64,000 nt of DNA from Pseudacidovorax sp. NFM-22 (GTDB taxonomy: Bacteria; Pseudomonadota; Gammaproteobacteria; Burkholderiales; Burkholderiaceae_C), in the NCBI RefSeq assembly GCF_021401245.1, contig NZ_JACBFY010000003.1, positions 62,001-126,000 of the forward strand. Reading direction: 5' to 3'. A model generated the notes under the pieces. It saw nothing but the letters and a program-made list of their open reading frames with translations. It had not been told where the DNA came from and did not search any database. The position numbers and the translations under genes are program-made. Every line of letters starts with the position of its first letter. The stretch's first letter is position 1. This document shows positions 10,342 to 18,182 of this stretch, in pieces.

Positions 10342-11193
10342 ATGCACAGTGCGACCGATCCCGCGCGGGGACCAGCGGACCCGGCGGCCGTGGCCGGGCC
10401 GGCCGAGCCGCTGATGTGGCTCAACGCCGACCGGGTGCTGTACGTGGGCCTGCTGGGCGCGCCCTCGGTGCGCACCTTCGGCGCCTACTCGCTGTACCTG
10501 TCGCTCGCCCGTCCGCATCGCATCTGCGTGGAGGGCGGCCGCTGGGAGGAGACCTTGCTGTCGGTGGTGCCGCCCTACGTCCCGCACCGCATCGTCTCGG
10601 TGGACCGGATGATATGCAATGTGCTCGTCGAGGCCGACACGGTGCGGGCGGCCGATCTGTGCGGCGTGCTTCGTGCCGGGCGGGGGGCCATCCACGACCC
10701 GCAGGCCGTGCAGTCGCTGCGCGAGGCGCTGCTGCGCTTCCGGCTCGGCAGTACACGGCAGTACGCCAGCACCGCCGACTTCGACCGTGCCTTCTTCGGT
10801 GCGGCCCTGCCTGCGCGGCCCCTGGACCGCCGCATCGCCCAGGTGCTGGCACGCATCAAGGACGACCCCAACCGCCATTTCCCGGCCGAGGACTGCGCGG
10901 CCAGCTGCCATCTGTCGGTGTCGCGCTTCCTGCATCTGTTCCGCGCCGAGGTGGACGCGCCGTTCCGCAGCTTCCGCACCTGGCAGCGCGCACGCAGCCT
11001 GCTCTATTTCGTCACCCGGAACTCGAACCTGGCCGCCATCGCGCTGGATGTCGGCTATCCGGATTCGACCCATTTCAGCCACTCGATCCGGCAGATCTAC
11101 GGACTCACGCCCAAGTCGATCTTTGCCGGCTGTAGACGGCTGGCGCTCTACGGCAGCGGTGCCGCCGCCCTGCCGCGTTTCGCCTTCCATTGA
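10342..11193 (+). CDS. AraC-family transcriptional regulator
   Basis: This 283-residue protein has a variable N-terminal domain and a C-terminal AraC/XylS double helix-turn-helix at about residues 170-270. The first helix is around CHLSVSRFLHLFRAEV and the second around LDVGYPDSTHFSHSIRQIYG followed by TPK. AAGGAG lies 6 bases before the ATG. It sits between the acyl-CoA dehydrogenase and SDR genes and may control them together with the GntR regulator. No ligand can be deduced. Confidence 0.88.
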   Translation: MHSATDPARGPADPAAVAGPAEPLMWLNADRVLYVGLLGAPSVRTFGAYSLYLSLARPHRICVEGGRWEETLLSVVPPYVPHRIVSVDRMICNVLVEADTVRAADLCGVLRAGRGAIHDPQAVQSLREALLRFRLGSTRQYASTADFDRAFFGAALPARPLDRRIAQVLARIKDDPNRHFPAEDCAASCHLSVSRFLHLFRAEVDAPFRSFRTWQRARSLLYFVTRNSNLAAIALDVGYPDSTHFSHSIRQIYGLTPKSIFAGCRRLALYGSGAAALPRFAFH

Positions 11194-11223
11194 CGCTGCC
11201 TCTTCGCTGGCAGCCTTCCTTCC

Positions 11224-12027
11224 ATGCAGATCGATCTCGATTTCACCGGCCGCCATGTCGTGGTGTTCGGCGGCACCACCGGCATCAACCTGGGCATCGC
11301 CGATGCCTTCGCGCGCCAGGGCGCCCGTCTCACCGTGGCAAGCCGCAAGCCGGAGAACGTCGATGCGGCGGTCGTCGCGCTGCGCCAGCACGGCGGCGAG
11401 GTCCAGGGTGTCAGCGCCGACGTGCGCGACTTCGACGCCGTAGGCACAGCCTTCGCGCGGTCGGCCGAGGCCTTCGGTCCCATCGACGTGCTGGTCTCCG
11501 GCGCAGCCGGCAACTTCCTGTGCGCGGCGAAGGACATGTCGGCCAACGGCTTCAAGGTGGTGGTGGACATCGACCTGCTCGGCACCTTCCATGTGCTGCG
11601 CCAGGCGCATGCGCACCTGCGCCGGCCGGGCGCCTCGGTGATCAACATCACGGCGCCGCAGTCCTTCGTGCCCATGCGCTACCAGGCCCATGCCAGCGCC
11701 GCCAAGGCGGGTGTAGATCAGCTCACGCGGGCACTTGCGCTCGAATGGGGTGGGGAGGGCATCCGGCTCAACGGCATCTCGCCCGGGCCCATCGATGGCA
11801 CCGAAGGCTTTCGCAAGCTGATGGCGCCGACGCCGGAGGACCGCGAGTTCGCGCGCAGGCAGGTGCCGCTGCAACGCTTCGGCGGGCTGGACGACATCGC
11901 CAACCTGGCCTTGTTCCTGGGCTCGCCCTATGCGGGCTACATCTCGGGCGCCGTGATCCCGTGCGACGGTGGGGGTGCGCTGGAGAGCGTCAAGCCGGCA
12001 CTCGAGGCGGCGGGGGCGGCGCTCTGA
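11224..12027 (+). CDS. SDR oxidoreductase, 2,4-dienoyl-CoA reductase-like
   Basis: This 267-residue Rossmann enzyme has the cofactor motif GGTTGINLG near residue 16 and the SGAAGN motif. Classical SDRs have YxxxK; here the lysine is in QAHASAAKAG and the position four residues before it is Ala, so the usual Tyr is absent there. The stretch NITAP, the region around that Lys, and SPGPIDGTEGFRKLM closely resemble peroxisomal 2,4-dienoyl-CoA reductases. These reduce double bonds of unsaturated acyl-CoAs using NADPH. This supports a role in degradation of an unsaturated or ring-derived acid. No clear Shine-Dalgarno is visible. Confidence 0.82.
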   Translation: MQIDLDFTGRHVVVFGGTTGINLGIADAFARQGARLTVASRKPENVDAAVVALRQHGGEVQGVSADVRDFDAVGTAFARSAEAFGPIDVLVSGAAGNFLCAAKDMSANGFKVVVDIDLLGTFHVLRQAHAHLRRPGASVINITAPQSFVPMRYQAHASAAKAGVDQLTRALALEWGGEGIRLNGISPGPIDGTEGFRKLMAPTPEDREFARRQVPLQRFGGLDDIANLALFLGSPYAGYISGAVIPCDGGGALESVKPALEAAGAAL

Positions 12028-12171
12028 GCTTGGGCTGCCGCGGGCCCGGTGCCCCGCCGTTAGCGCGCCGAGCGGCGGCGGGGCGCCCGCCCGCGCTGCC
12101 TGCATGGCGGGGCCACCCTGGCTAAAGTCGGCGGGGTCGGGGCGAGCGCGCCCCCTGCCAAGGAGTCGTCG

Positions 12172-12579
12172 ATGAAGGTTCAAGGTGAGTGCTATTGCGG
12201 GGCCATCGCCTATGAGGCCGAGGTGGGGCCCGGCACGATCACGGTCTGCCACTGCGCGGATTGCCAGATGCAATCAGGTTCTGCCTTTCGCGCCAACATG
12301 CCGGCGCCCGCGGCGGGCTTCCGGCTGCTGCGCGGGACGCCCCGCACCTACGTCAAGACTGCGGCCAGCGGCAACCGGCGCCTGCTCGCTTTCTGCGAGG
12401 TGTGCGGCAGCTCGCTGTATGCCTGTGCCACCGAGGATCCCCAGGTCTATTCATTGCGCATCGGCACGATCAAGCAGCGCCACGCGCTGGGTGTGCCGCA
12501 GCGCGAGATCTGGACGCAGCGGCGACTGGACTGGGTCGGCCTGCCGGACGGCGTGGCCTCCTTCGAAGGGCAGCCCTGA
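12172..12579 (+). CDS. GFA family zinc-binding protein
   Basis: This 135-residue protein has the GFA (CENP-V/glutathione-dependent formaldehyde-activating enzyme-like) zinc pattern. An N-terminal CYCG is followed by CHCADC about 25 residues later and a distal FCEVCGS. The substrates of most family members are unknown; only some act in formaldehyde-glutathione chemistry. An AAGGAG site precedes the ATG. It stands alone on the + strand between the SDR gene and a diguanylate cyclase, with no obvious functional link to either. Confidence 0.85.
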   Translation: MKVQGECYCGAIAYEAEVGPGTITVCHCADCQMQSGSAFRANMPAPAAGFRLLRGTPRTYVKTAASGNRRLLAFCEVCGSSLYACATEDPQVYSLRIGTIKQRHALGVPQREIWTQRRLDWVGLPDGVASFEGQP

Positions 12580-12797
12580 GGCATCGCGCCGCGCGCAGGG
12601 CCGGATTCCAGGGCAAGGGGCCCATATGGGCGGCTCGAACGGCTTTCATCGGTGCATCGAGCCAGTGTCGATGTGCATCAGAATGTTGCCGACATGCGAG
12701 TTTCAGCAAAAAGTTTGCAGCGGGGCCCTGGAGGCATCGTCCGGCGTCGGATTCGGCACGATACGGCTTCTCCGTCCGACGCCCGCAGCTCGGCGCG

Positions 12798-13991
12798 ATG
12801 CTGAAGATTTTTCCGCACCCCTCTGCGTCCGCCGCGCCTTCCGGGGGGCAGCGCCGTGTCTATTGGCTCGTGAGGATGAACCGGCGCAACCGCAGCATCT
12901 TTTATGTGCTGCTGTTCCTCACCGTCGCCTCGCACCTGTGGGTGGTGGGTTCGAGCTTCACGGCGTGGCTGCTGCTGGCGCTTCAATTCCTGCTGTATCC
13001 CCAGCTTGCGTATGGGGTGGCGCTGCGGTCGGCAGATCAGCGCAAGGCCGAGCATCGCAACCAGTTGCTGGATGGCTTCTGGGCGGGTTGCTGGATGGCC
13101 GGCCTGGGCTTCCCGTTGTGGATTTCCTTCGCCATGTTTGCAGGCGCCTGCCTTCACATGGTGGTCTTCTATGGGCTGCGCGGGCTGCCGATGGTGATCG
13201 GCGCCATGGGGCTCGGCGCCGGCCTGGTGATCGCCAGCGGGAACTGGGGCGGCGTGCATTTCGAGACCGACCTGCGCACCATCCTGTTGGCGATGCTGTC
13301 GCTCACGCTGTTCTTCGTGACCTATGCGCTCGACGGCTATCGCCGGGCGATGCACCAGCACCGCAGCGAAATGAAGCTCCGCGCGCAGGTCGAGGAGATC
13401 AGGACGCTGCAGGCCAGGCTCTATGAACAGACGATGTCCGATCCGCTCACGGGCCTGCTCAACCGCCGACATCTGGAAAAGGCATTGCCGTCCGCCATCG
13501 AGTCGGCCCAGATCGAGGGGCGCGAACTGGCCCTGCTGATGGTGGACATCGACCACTTCAAGAACATCAACGACCAGCATGGCCACGACGTGGGCGACGA
13601 GGTGCTCAAGTCGCTGGCATCGATCATGAAGGCCGCCGCGCGCAGCGACGAATTGGTCTACCGGTACGGCGGCGAGGAATTCGTCATCGTGCTGCCCGAT
13701 TGCCCCGCCGATCTGGCCGCCCGGCGCGCCGAGCAACTGCGGCGTCGATTCATGGAGTGCCCCGTCGGTTTTGGGGAGGCGTCGATCAGGGCTACGCTGT
13801 CCTGCGGAATTTCCTTGTACCCGGAACATGGTGCCGTTGGGCGCGAACTGCTTCGTTCGGCGGACGCGGCGCTCTATCGGGCCAAGGCCAACGGCCGCAA
13901 CCGCAGCGAGCTATTTGCCTCGACCCCGGGCCAATTCGATCGGCAACCGCTCGACGAGGCGGCGGGCGCTGCCGGGGATCGTCCTGCATGA
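12798..13991 (+). CDS. MASE2-GGDEF diguanylate cyclase
   Basis: This 397-residue membrane enzyme is predicted to make cyclic di-GMP from two GTP. Residues ~25-190 hold several membrane segments that look like a MASE2 sensor domain. A short coiled linker follows, then a GGDEF domain with MVDIDHFKNIND and the active site GGEEF at 291-295. The inhibitory-site position reads RSDE at 282-285 instead of RxxD, so product inhibition may be weakened. The ATG at 12798 gives a family-length N-terminus. The stop codon overlaps the next gene's start as ATGA. Confidence 0.87.
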   Translation: MLKIFPHPSASAAPSGGQRRVYWLVRMNRRNRSIFYVLLFLTVASHLWVVGSSFTAWLLLALQFLLYPQLAYGVALRSADQRKAEHRNQLLDGFWAGCWMAGLGFPLWISFAMFAGACLHMVVFYGLRGLPMVIGAMGLGAGLVIASGNWGGVHFETDLRTILLAMLSLTLFFVTYALDGYRRAMHQHRSEMKLRAQVEEIRTLQARLYEQTMSDPLTGLLNRRHLEKALPSAIESAQIEGRELALLMVDIDHFKNINDQHGHDVGDEVLKSLASIMKAAARSDELVYRYGGEEFVIVLPDCPADLAARRAEQLRRRFMECPVGFGEASIRATLSCGISLYPEHGAVGRELLRSADAALYRAKANGRNRSELFASTPGQFDRQPLDEAAGAAGDRPA

Positions 13992-14488
13992 AGTCGTCGG
14001 CACCCCCAGCAGGCAAGCAGTTCATGTTCGAGGCGGTCCTCGAGGACTGGGCGGAAGGCATGGACTACTGCGCTGTTGCTGTGCCGGCCGAGATCACCGA
14101 GGCGCTGGGTACCAAAGGGCCGGTGCTGGTCATGGCGCGTCTCAATGACTCCGAGCCTTTTCAGGTGAGTCTGTTTCCCGTGGGTGGAGGGCGGCACTAC
14201 ATCCGGATCAAGGCCCGGATCCGCAAGCAGACATCCACCCGCACGGGTGACCGCGTTCGCCTGAGGATCACTGTCCTGGACCGCAGCAGGGTGGAGATTC
14301 CGGACGATCTGCGGGCTGCATTGGCGGCGGAAGGCGCCCAGGCGGCCTTCGATGCCCTGCCGCCGGGCAAGCGGAACTTCATCGTCCGCCGCATTGACGA
14401 GGCCGCAAAGGCAGAGACGCGTGCCAGGAGAGTTCAGGAGGGCGTGCTGGCCGCACACGAGAGAAACGACCAGGAAGGTTCCCGCTGA
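13988..14488 (+). CDS. DUF1905/OmdA (YdeI-like) domain protein
   Basis: This 166-residue cytoplasmic protein has a DUF1905 beta-barrel-like N-terminal part (about residues 10-95). The C-terminal YdeI/OmpD-associated helix pair includes IPDDLRAAL and GKRNFIVRRIDEA. Family members are linked to stress or bacteriocin protection, but no biochemical activity is established. Translation probably depends on the upstream diguanylate cyclase because of the ATGA overlap. Confidence 0.75.
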   Translation: MKSSAPPAGKQFMFEAVLEDWAEGMDYCAVAVPAEITEALGTKGPVLVMARLNDSEPFQVSLFPVGGGRHYIRIKARIRKQTSTRTGDRVRLRITVLDRSRVEIPDDLRAALAAEGAQAAFDALPPGKRNFIVRRIDEAAKAETRARRVQEGVLAAHERNDQEGSR

Positions 14489-14578
14489 CCTGCCAAATGG
14501 CTGAGCCTGGCTGTTCATCTTCGATTCGGCTACGTATCAAAATGTTCGCAGTCGAAGTGGATGCTCCAGGAGAAGCAG

Positions 14579-15418
14579 GTGGCGAGACGCAAGAGCACGG
14601 GTGCTGCGGAAGACTTGATGGAGGTGGTGGCCTTGCTGCCCTGGTGGGCGGGCGTGGGGCTCGCTGTGGTGAGCTTCGCGTTGTTGCATGGGTGGGCCTC
14701 TGAGCCACTGCCACAAGGCACCACGACGAAGGACGTCGCCAATGTCGTGACGGCGGGGTTCCTTCACGCGGCAGCCTATGTCGGTCAGTGGGTGGTCCCA
14801 TTGATTTGTCTTGCCGGTGCTGCGGCTTCCGCCATCAAGCGTCGGCAGCGGAGCAACTTGCTCAAGACGGTGCAGGAGGCCAGGAGTGCCAGCGCGCTGG
14901 ACGACATGACCTGGAAGCAGTTCGAGCTGCTGGTGGGCGAAGGCTTCAGGCAGCAGGGCTACAGCGTGGAAGAGACCGGAGGCGGGGGCGCAGACGGTGG
15001 GATTGACCTGGTGCTGCGCAAAGGCCGGGAAACATTCCTCGTCCAGTGCAAGCAGTGGAGGGCCACACGGGTCGGCGTCGCCGTGGCTCGCGAGGTCTAT
15101 GGCGTCATGGCAGCCAAAGGCGCAGACGGCGCGTTCATCGTGACCTCCGGCCGCTTCACCGATGACGCCGTCGCCTTCGTCGAAGGTCGGAACATCAAAC
15201 TCGTGACCGGAGAGGAACTGCGGCGTTTGATCCGGGCAGGCAGACGTTCAGCAGTCCCCGAGGCGTCATCCATGCCATCCAGGGCAGCGACGACGCCTGC
15301 GTGCCCGGCCTGCGGCAGCGCCATGGTCAAGCGGGTGGCCCGGCGAGGAAGCGCCGCCGGCCAGCCGTTCTGGGGCTGCTCGACCTACCCCGCCTGCAGA
15401 GGCACGAAAGTCCTTTGA
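14579..15418 (+). CDS. Membrane-anchored Mrr-type restriction endonuclease with zinc finger
   Basis: This ~279-residue protein has two N-terminal hydrophobic segments (about 19-40 and 60-85). A PD-(D/E)xK nuclease domain of the Mrr/NucS-like fold follows, with D143 in GGGADGGIDL and Q156-x-K158 in VQCKQW. The C-terminal topoisomerase-type C4 zinc finger uses Cys 242, 245, 267 and 273. A GTG at 14579 is preferred because AGGAG lies 6 bases upstream; an in-frame ATG at 14561 lacks such a site. No methyltransferase or specificity gene is nearby, so this is not a classical restriction-modification unit. Mrr-type proteins cut modified or foreign DNA; what this one cuts is unknown. Confidence 0.8.
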   Translation: MARRKSTGAAEDLMEVVALLPWWAGVGLAVVSFALLHGWASEPLPQGTTTKDVANVVTAGFLHAAAYVGQWVVPLICLAGAAASAIKRRQRSNLLKTVQEARSASALDDMTWKQFELLVGEGFRQQGYSVEETGGGGADGGIDLVLRKGRETFLVQCKQWRATRVGVAVAREVYGVMAAKGADGAFIVTSGRFTDDAVAFVEGRNIKLVTGEELRRLIRAGRRSAVPEASSMPSRAATTPACPACGSAMVKRVARRGSAAGQPFWGCSTYPACRGTKVL

Positions 15419-15451
15419 GACGCCAACTCAGCGCGGGTCCCGGGGGGGCGC

Positions 15452-15486
15452 AAAAAAGAAAAACCCGTTGACGAATCAACGGGTTT
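15452..15486 (-). terminator. Rho-independent terminator after tRNA-Ala
   Basis: A perfect 10-bp inverted repeat (15461-15470 with 15477-15486, 6-base loop) is followed on the minus strand by a T-rich run. It starts 8 bases past the tRNA 3' end, so it ends the tRNA-Ala transcript and perhaps the upstream guaC transcript. Confidence 0.85.
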
Positions 15487-15494
15487 GGAAGTGT

Positions 15495-15570
<76 letters not shown>

Positions 15571-15606
15571 AACGCAATCGCGCGATTATATGCGCAGCGT
15601 TGCGGC

Positions 15607-16584
15607 TCACATCAAGAGGTGCTCGCCCGCGTTGTCGCCGCCGAGGATCACGTAGTTGACCTTGCGGATGTCCATCAGCTGCTTGCCGCCCGCGTAGCTC
15701 ACGGCGCTCTGCAGGTCTTCCTGCATTTCGCGCAGGGTGCCTTCCCAGGTGCCGCGCACCGGCTCGAGGATGCGCTTGCCTTCGACGTGCTTGTACTCGC
15801 CCTTGTTGAAGTCCGAGGCCGAGCCGAAGTACTCCTTGTAGCGCTTGCCATCCACCTCGACGGTCTCGCCCGGGCTTTCTTCCAGGCCGGCCAGCAGCGA
15901 GCCGATCATCACCATGGTGGCGCCGAAGCGGATGCTCTTGGCGATGTCGCCGTGCTCACGGATGCCGCCATCGGCAATGATGGGCTTGGTGGCCACGCGG
16001 GCGCACCACTTGAGCGCCGACAGCTGCCAGCCGCCCGTGCCGAAGCCGGTCTTGAGCTTGGTGATGCAGACCTTGCCGGGGCCGATGCCCACCTTGGTGG
16101 CGTCGGCGCCCCAGTTTTCCAGGTCGATCACGGCCTCGGGCGTGCCGACGTTCCCGGCGATCACGAAGGTCTGCGGCAGCTTCTGCTTGAGGTAGCCGAT
16201 CATGCGCTGCACGCTGTCGGCATGGCCGTGGGCGATGTCGATGGTCACGTAGTCGGGCACCAGGCCTTCGGCGGCCATGGCGTCCACGGTGCGGTAGTCC
16301 GCGTCCTTGACGCCCAGCGAGATCGAGGCGAACGCACCCTGCGACTTCATCCGGCGCGTGAAGGCCAGGTTGTCGAGGTCGAAGCGGTGCATCACGTAGA
16401 AGTAGCCGTTCTGTGCGAGCCACAGGCAGCGTGCCTCGTCGATGACCGTCTTCATGTTGGCAGGCACCACCGGCAGCTTGAATCGGCGGCTGCCGAGTTG
16501 CACGGTGGTGTCGCATTCCGCGCGGCTCTCCACGCGGCATTTGCGCGGCAAGAGCAGAACGTTGTCGTAATCGAAGATCTGCAT
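15607..16584 (-). CDS. guaC: GMP reductase
   Basis: This 325-residue TIM-barrel enzyme converts GMP to IMP and ammonia with NADPH, in purine salvage. The flavin-independent IMPDH/GMPR signature [10 protein letters not shown] holds the catalytic Cys at residue 173. Further conserved segments are [10 protein letters not shown] and [21 protein letters not shown]. The length matches the GuaC type found in Firmicutes and many proteobacteria and lacks the CBS domains of IMP dehydrogenase. The ATG at 16584 starts the conserved [10 protein letters not shown]-terminus. Confidence 0.93.
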   Translation of the reverse strand: MQIFDYDNVLLLPRKCRVESRAECDTTVQLGSRRFKLPVVPANMKTVIDEARCLWLAQNGYFYVMHRFDLDNLAFTRRMKSQGAFASISLGVKDADYRTVDAMAAEGLVPDYVTIDIAHGHADSVQRMIGYLKQKLPQTFVIAGNVGTPEAVIDLENWGADATKVGIGPGKVCITKLKTGFGTGGWQLSALKWCARVATKPIIADGGIREHGDIAKSIRFGATMVMIGSLLAGLEESPGETVEVDGKRYKEYFGSASDFNKGEYKHVEGKRILEPVRGTWEGTLREMQEDLQSAVSYAGGKQLMDIRKVNYVILGGDNAGEHLLM

Positions 16585-16680
16585 GGCAGTCCAGGCTCCG
16601 GGAATCGTGGTTGAACGAAAAGGATGAGCGCTTGGCCTGGCCGGTCCTCCTGTGCCGCCGTTGCAGGAAAAGCAGGGCAC

Positions 16681-16713
16681 AAAAAAACCGGGCGCAAGAA
16701 ACTTGGGCCCGGT
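16681..16713 (-). terminator. Rho-independent terminator of ompW
   Basis: A 7-bp perfect stem (16687-16693 with 16707-16713) is followed on the minus strand by a T run complementary to seven A residues at 16681-16687. It lies ~95 bases past the ompW stop and just upstream of guaC, separating the two leftward genes. Confidence 0.8.
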
Positions 16714-16808
16714 GATTGAGTGTAGGCGCGCCCCGCGAAGGGCGGCCTATGGGTTTGCGTATAGCCTCTATAGACGCAAGGTTGTGAGGCTTTCGCCGAG
16801 GCGGGAGC

Positions 16809-17471
16809 TCAGAAGCGGTAGCCGATGCCCACGCCCACGAGCCACGGGTCGATCTTGACCTTGGAGACGGTCTGCCAGCCCAGACGGACGTCGGAGTCGA
16901 TCTTCACCTTCTTCACGTCGAAGTTCAGGAACCACTGCGGCGCGATCTTGATGTCCACGCCGGCACCCAGCGCCAGGCCGACGCTGCTCTTGTCGAGCGA
17001 CAGGTTGCCCACGGTCGGCACGGCCAGATTCACCGAGCTGATGCGGGTGTAGTTGAGGCCCACGCCCGCGTAGGGGCGGAAGGTGCCCTCGGGCAGGAAG
17101 TGGTACTGCAGCATCAGCGTGGGCGGCAGGTGCTTGAAGCTGCCGATGTCCACCGGGCCGCCCAGTGCGCTCTGCTGGACGGTCACGCGCTGCTTCTGCG
17201 GCACGGTGAGCACCAGCTCGGCGGCGATGTTGGGCGTGAAGAAGTAAGTCACGTCCAGCTCGGGGATGGTCTTGTCGTTGACGTGGATGGCGTCGGCCGG
17301 CACGAGCAGCGAGGGGATGGCGCTGGACTTGTTGGCCGGGTCGAGCCGCACGGCGCGTGCACGCACGAGCCAGTTGCCCTCGGGCGTCGAGGTGCTCTGG
17401 GCAAAGGCGCCGCCGCTCAGCAGCGCGGCAAGGAGGAGGGTGGTGCCCCGGAGGGCGAACAGTCTGGACAT
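16809..17471 (-). CDS. ompW: OmpW-family outer membrane protein
   Basis: This 220-residue outer-membrane beta-barrel has a signal peptide cut after Ala24 (GAFA/Q). Alternating hydrophobic strands follow, and the C-terminus GYRF ends with the aromatic residue used for outer-membrane insertion. OmpW forms an eight-stranded barrel with a hydrophobic channel for small apolar compounds. The ATG at 17471 directly starts the signal peptide. It is divergent from azurin; an FNR-like site lies between them. Confidence 0.88.
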   Translation of the reverse strand: MSRLFALRGTTLLLAALLSGGAFAQSTSTPEGNWLVRARAVRLDPANKSSAIPSLLVPADAIHVNDKTIPELDVTYFFTPNIAAELVLTVPQKQRVTVQQSALGGPVDIGSFKHLPPTLMLQYHFLPEGTFRPYAGVGLNYTRISSVNLAVPTVGNLSLDKSSVGLALGAGVDIKIAPQWFLNFDVKKVKIDSDVRLGWQTVSKVKIDPWLVGVGIGYRF

Positions 17472-17578
17472 ACGCTGTGCTCTGGTTGTGAATGCCAGGT
17501 CAGTGTCTGCAAGGGACCCGGGGCCGGTGTTGACGCGGCGCAAGTCCGCGGGGCCGCGCGAAGGCCGCTGCCGGTTGC

Positions 17579-17592
17579 TTGATCCATGTCAT
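17579..17592. promoter_or_regulatory. Degenerate FNR/Anr-type box
   Basis: TTGATCCATGTCAT matches the FNR/Anr consensus TTGAT-N4-ATCAA at eight of ten positions. It lies in the 211-bp gap between divergent ompW and azurin genes, both of which are oxygen-regulated by FNR-type proteins in other species. The match is imperfect on the right half, so this is a candidate only. Confidence 0.3.
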
Positions 17593-17682
17593 GCGGATGC
17601 TGTGGTGCGCTTCGCACAATGCCCCTGCGGCTCGCGCTGGCGCGGCCGCATCCGACTTCAACCGCATCCCGAAAGACTCTCA

Positions 17683-18135
17683 ATGTCGTCTCGTTTCATC
17701 GTTGCCGCAGCCCTGCTGGCCGCTGTCTCCACGCCCCTCTACGCCGCCGATTGCAGCGTGCAGATCGAAGGCAACGACGCCATGCAGTTCAACAAGACCG
17801 CCATCGAAGTGCCCAAGGCCTGCAAGAGCTTCACCGTTCAGCTCAAGCACGCCGGCAAGATGCCCAAGGCCGCGATGGGCCACAACTGGGTGCTGGCCAA
17901 GACCGCCGACGTGCAGGCCGTGGCCAACGACGGCATCGCCGCCGGTCTGGACAAGCAGTACATCAAGCCCGGCGACACCCGCGTGATCGCCCACACCAAG
18001 GTGGTGGGCGGTGGCGAGAGCGACTCGGTGGCCGTGGACGTGAGCAAGCTCAAGGCGGGTGAGAGCTACACCTTCTTCTGCTCCTTCCCGGGCCATTCCG
18101 GCATGATGAAGGGCAGCTTCGCGCTGGCCAAGTAA
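17683..18135 (+). CDS. azu: Azurin, periplasmic blue copper protein
   Basis: This 150-residue precursor has a signal peptide cut after Ala21, giving a 129-residue mature protein. The copper ligands are His67, Cys133, His138 and Met142, corresponding to mature 46, 112, 117 and 121 of classical azurin. The disulfide pair Cys24-Cys47 corresponds to mature 3-26. Azurin shuttles electrons between periplasmic redox enzymes such as cytochromes, nitrite reductase or dehydrogenases. It is monocistronic and divergent from ompW. Confidence 0.95.
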   Translation: MSSRFIVAAALLAAVSTPLYAADCSVQIEGNDAMQFNKTAIEVPKACKSFTVQLKHAGKMPKAAMGHNWVLAKTADVQAVANDGIAAGLDKQYIKPGDTRVIAHTKVVGGGESDSVAVDVSKLKAGESYTFFCSFPGHSGMMKGSFALAK

Positions 18136-18170
18136 GCAGCCCTGCGCGGGGCCGGCGCAGGCCCGCTTCC

Positions 18171-18176
18171 TACAAT
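18171..18176 (+). promoter_or_regulatory. -10 box of the uvrD-type gene, leaderless
   Basis: TACAAT ends only 6 bases before the ATG at 18183, so transcription would start at or next to the start codon. This predicts a leaderless mRNA. No -35 hexamer of good quality is visible. Confidence 0.4.
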
Positions 18177-18182
18177 CGGGGG

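Noticed and set aside
12620-12631. 12-base palindrome GCCCATATGGGC upstream of the diguanylate cyclase
   Set aside because: It is short, and no linked regulator or second copy supports an operator.
18141-18161. CCTGCGC/GCGCAGG hairpin between azurin and the uvrD-type gene
   Set aside because: The stem is perfect but no T run follows, so it is not a supported terminator.
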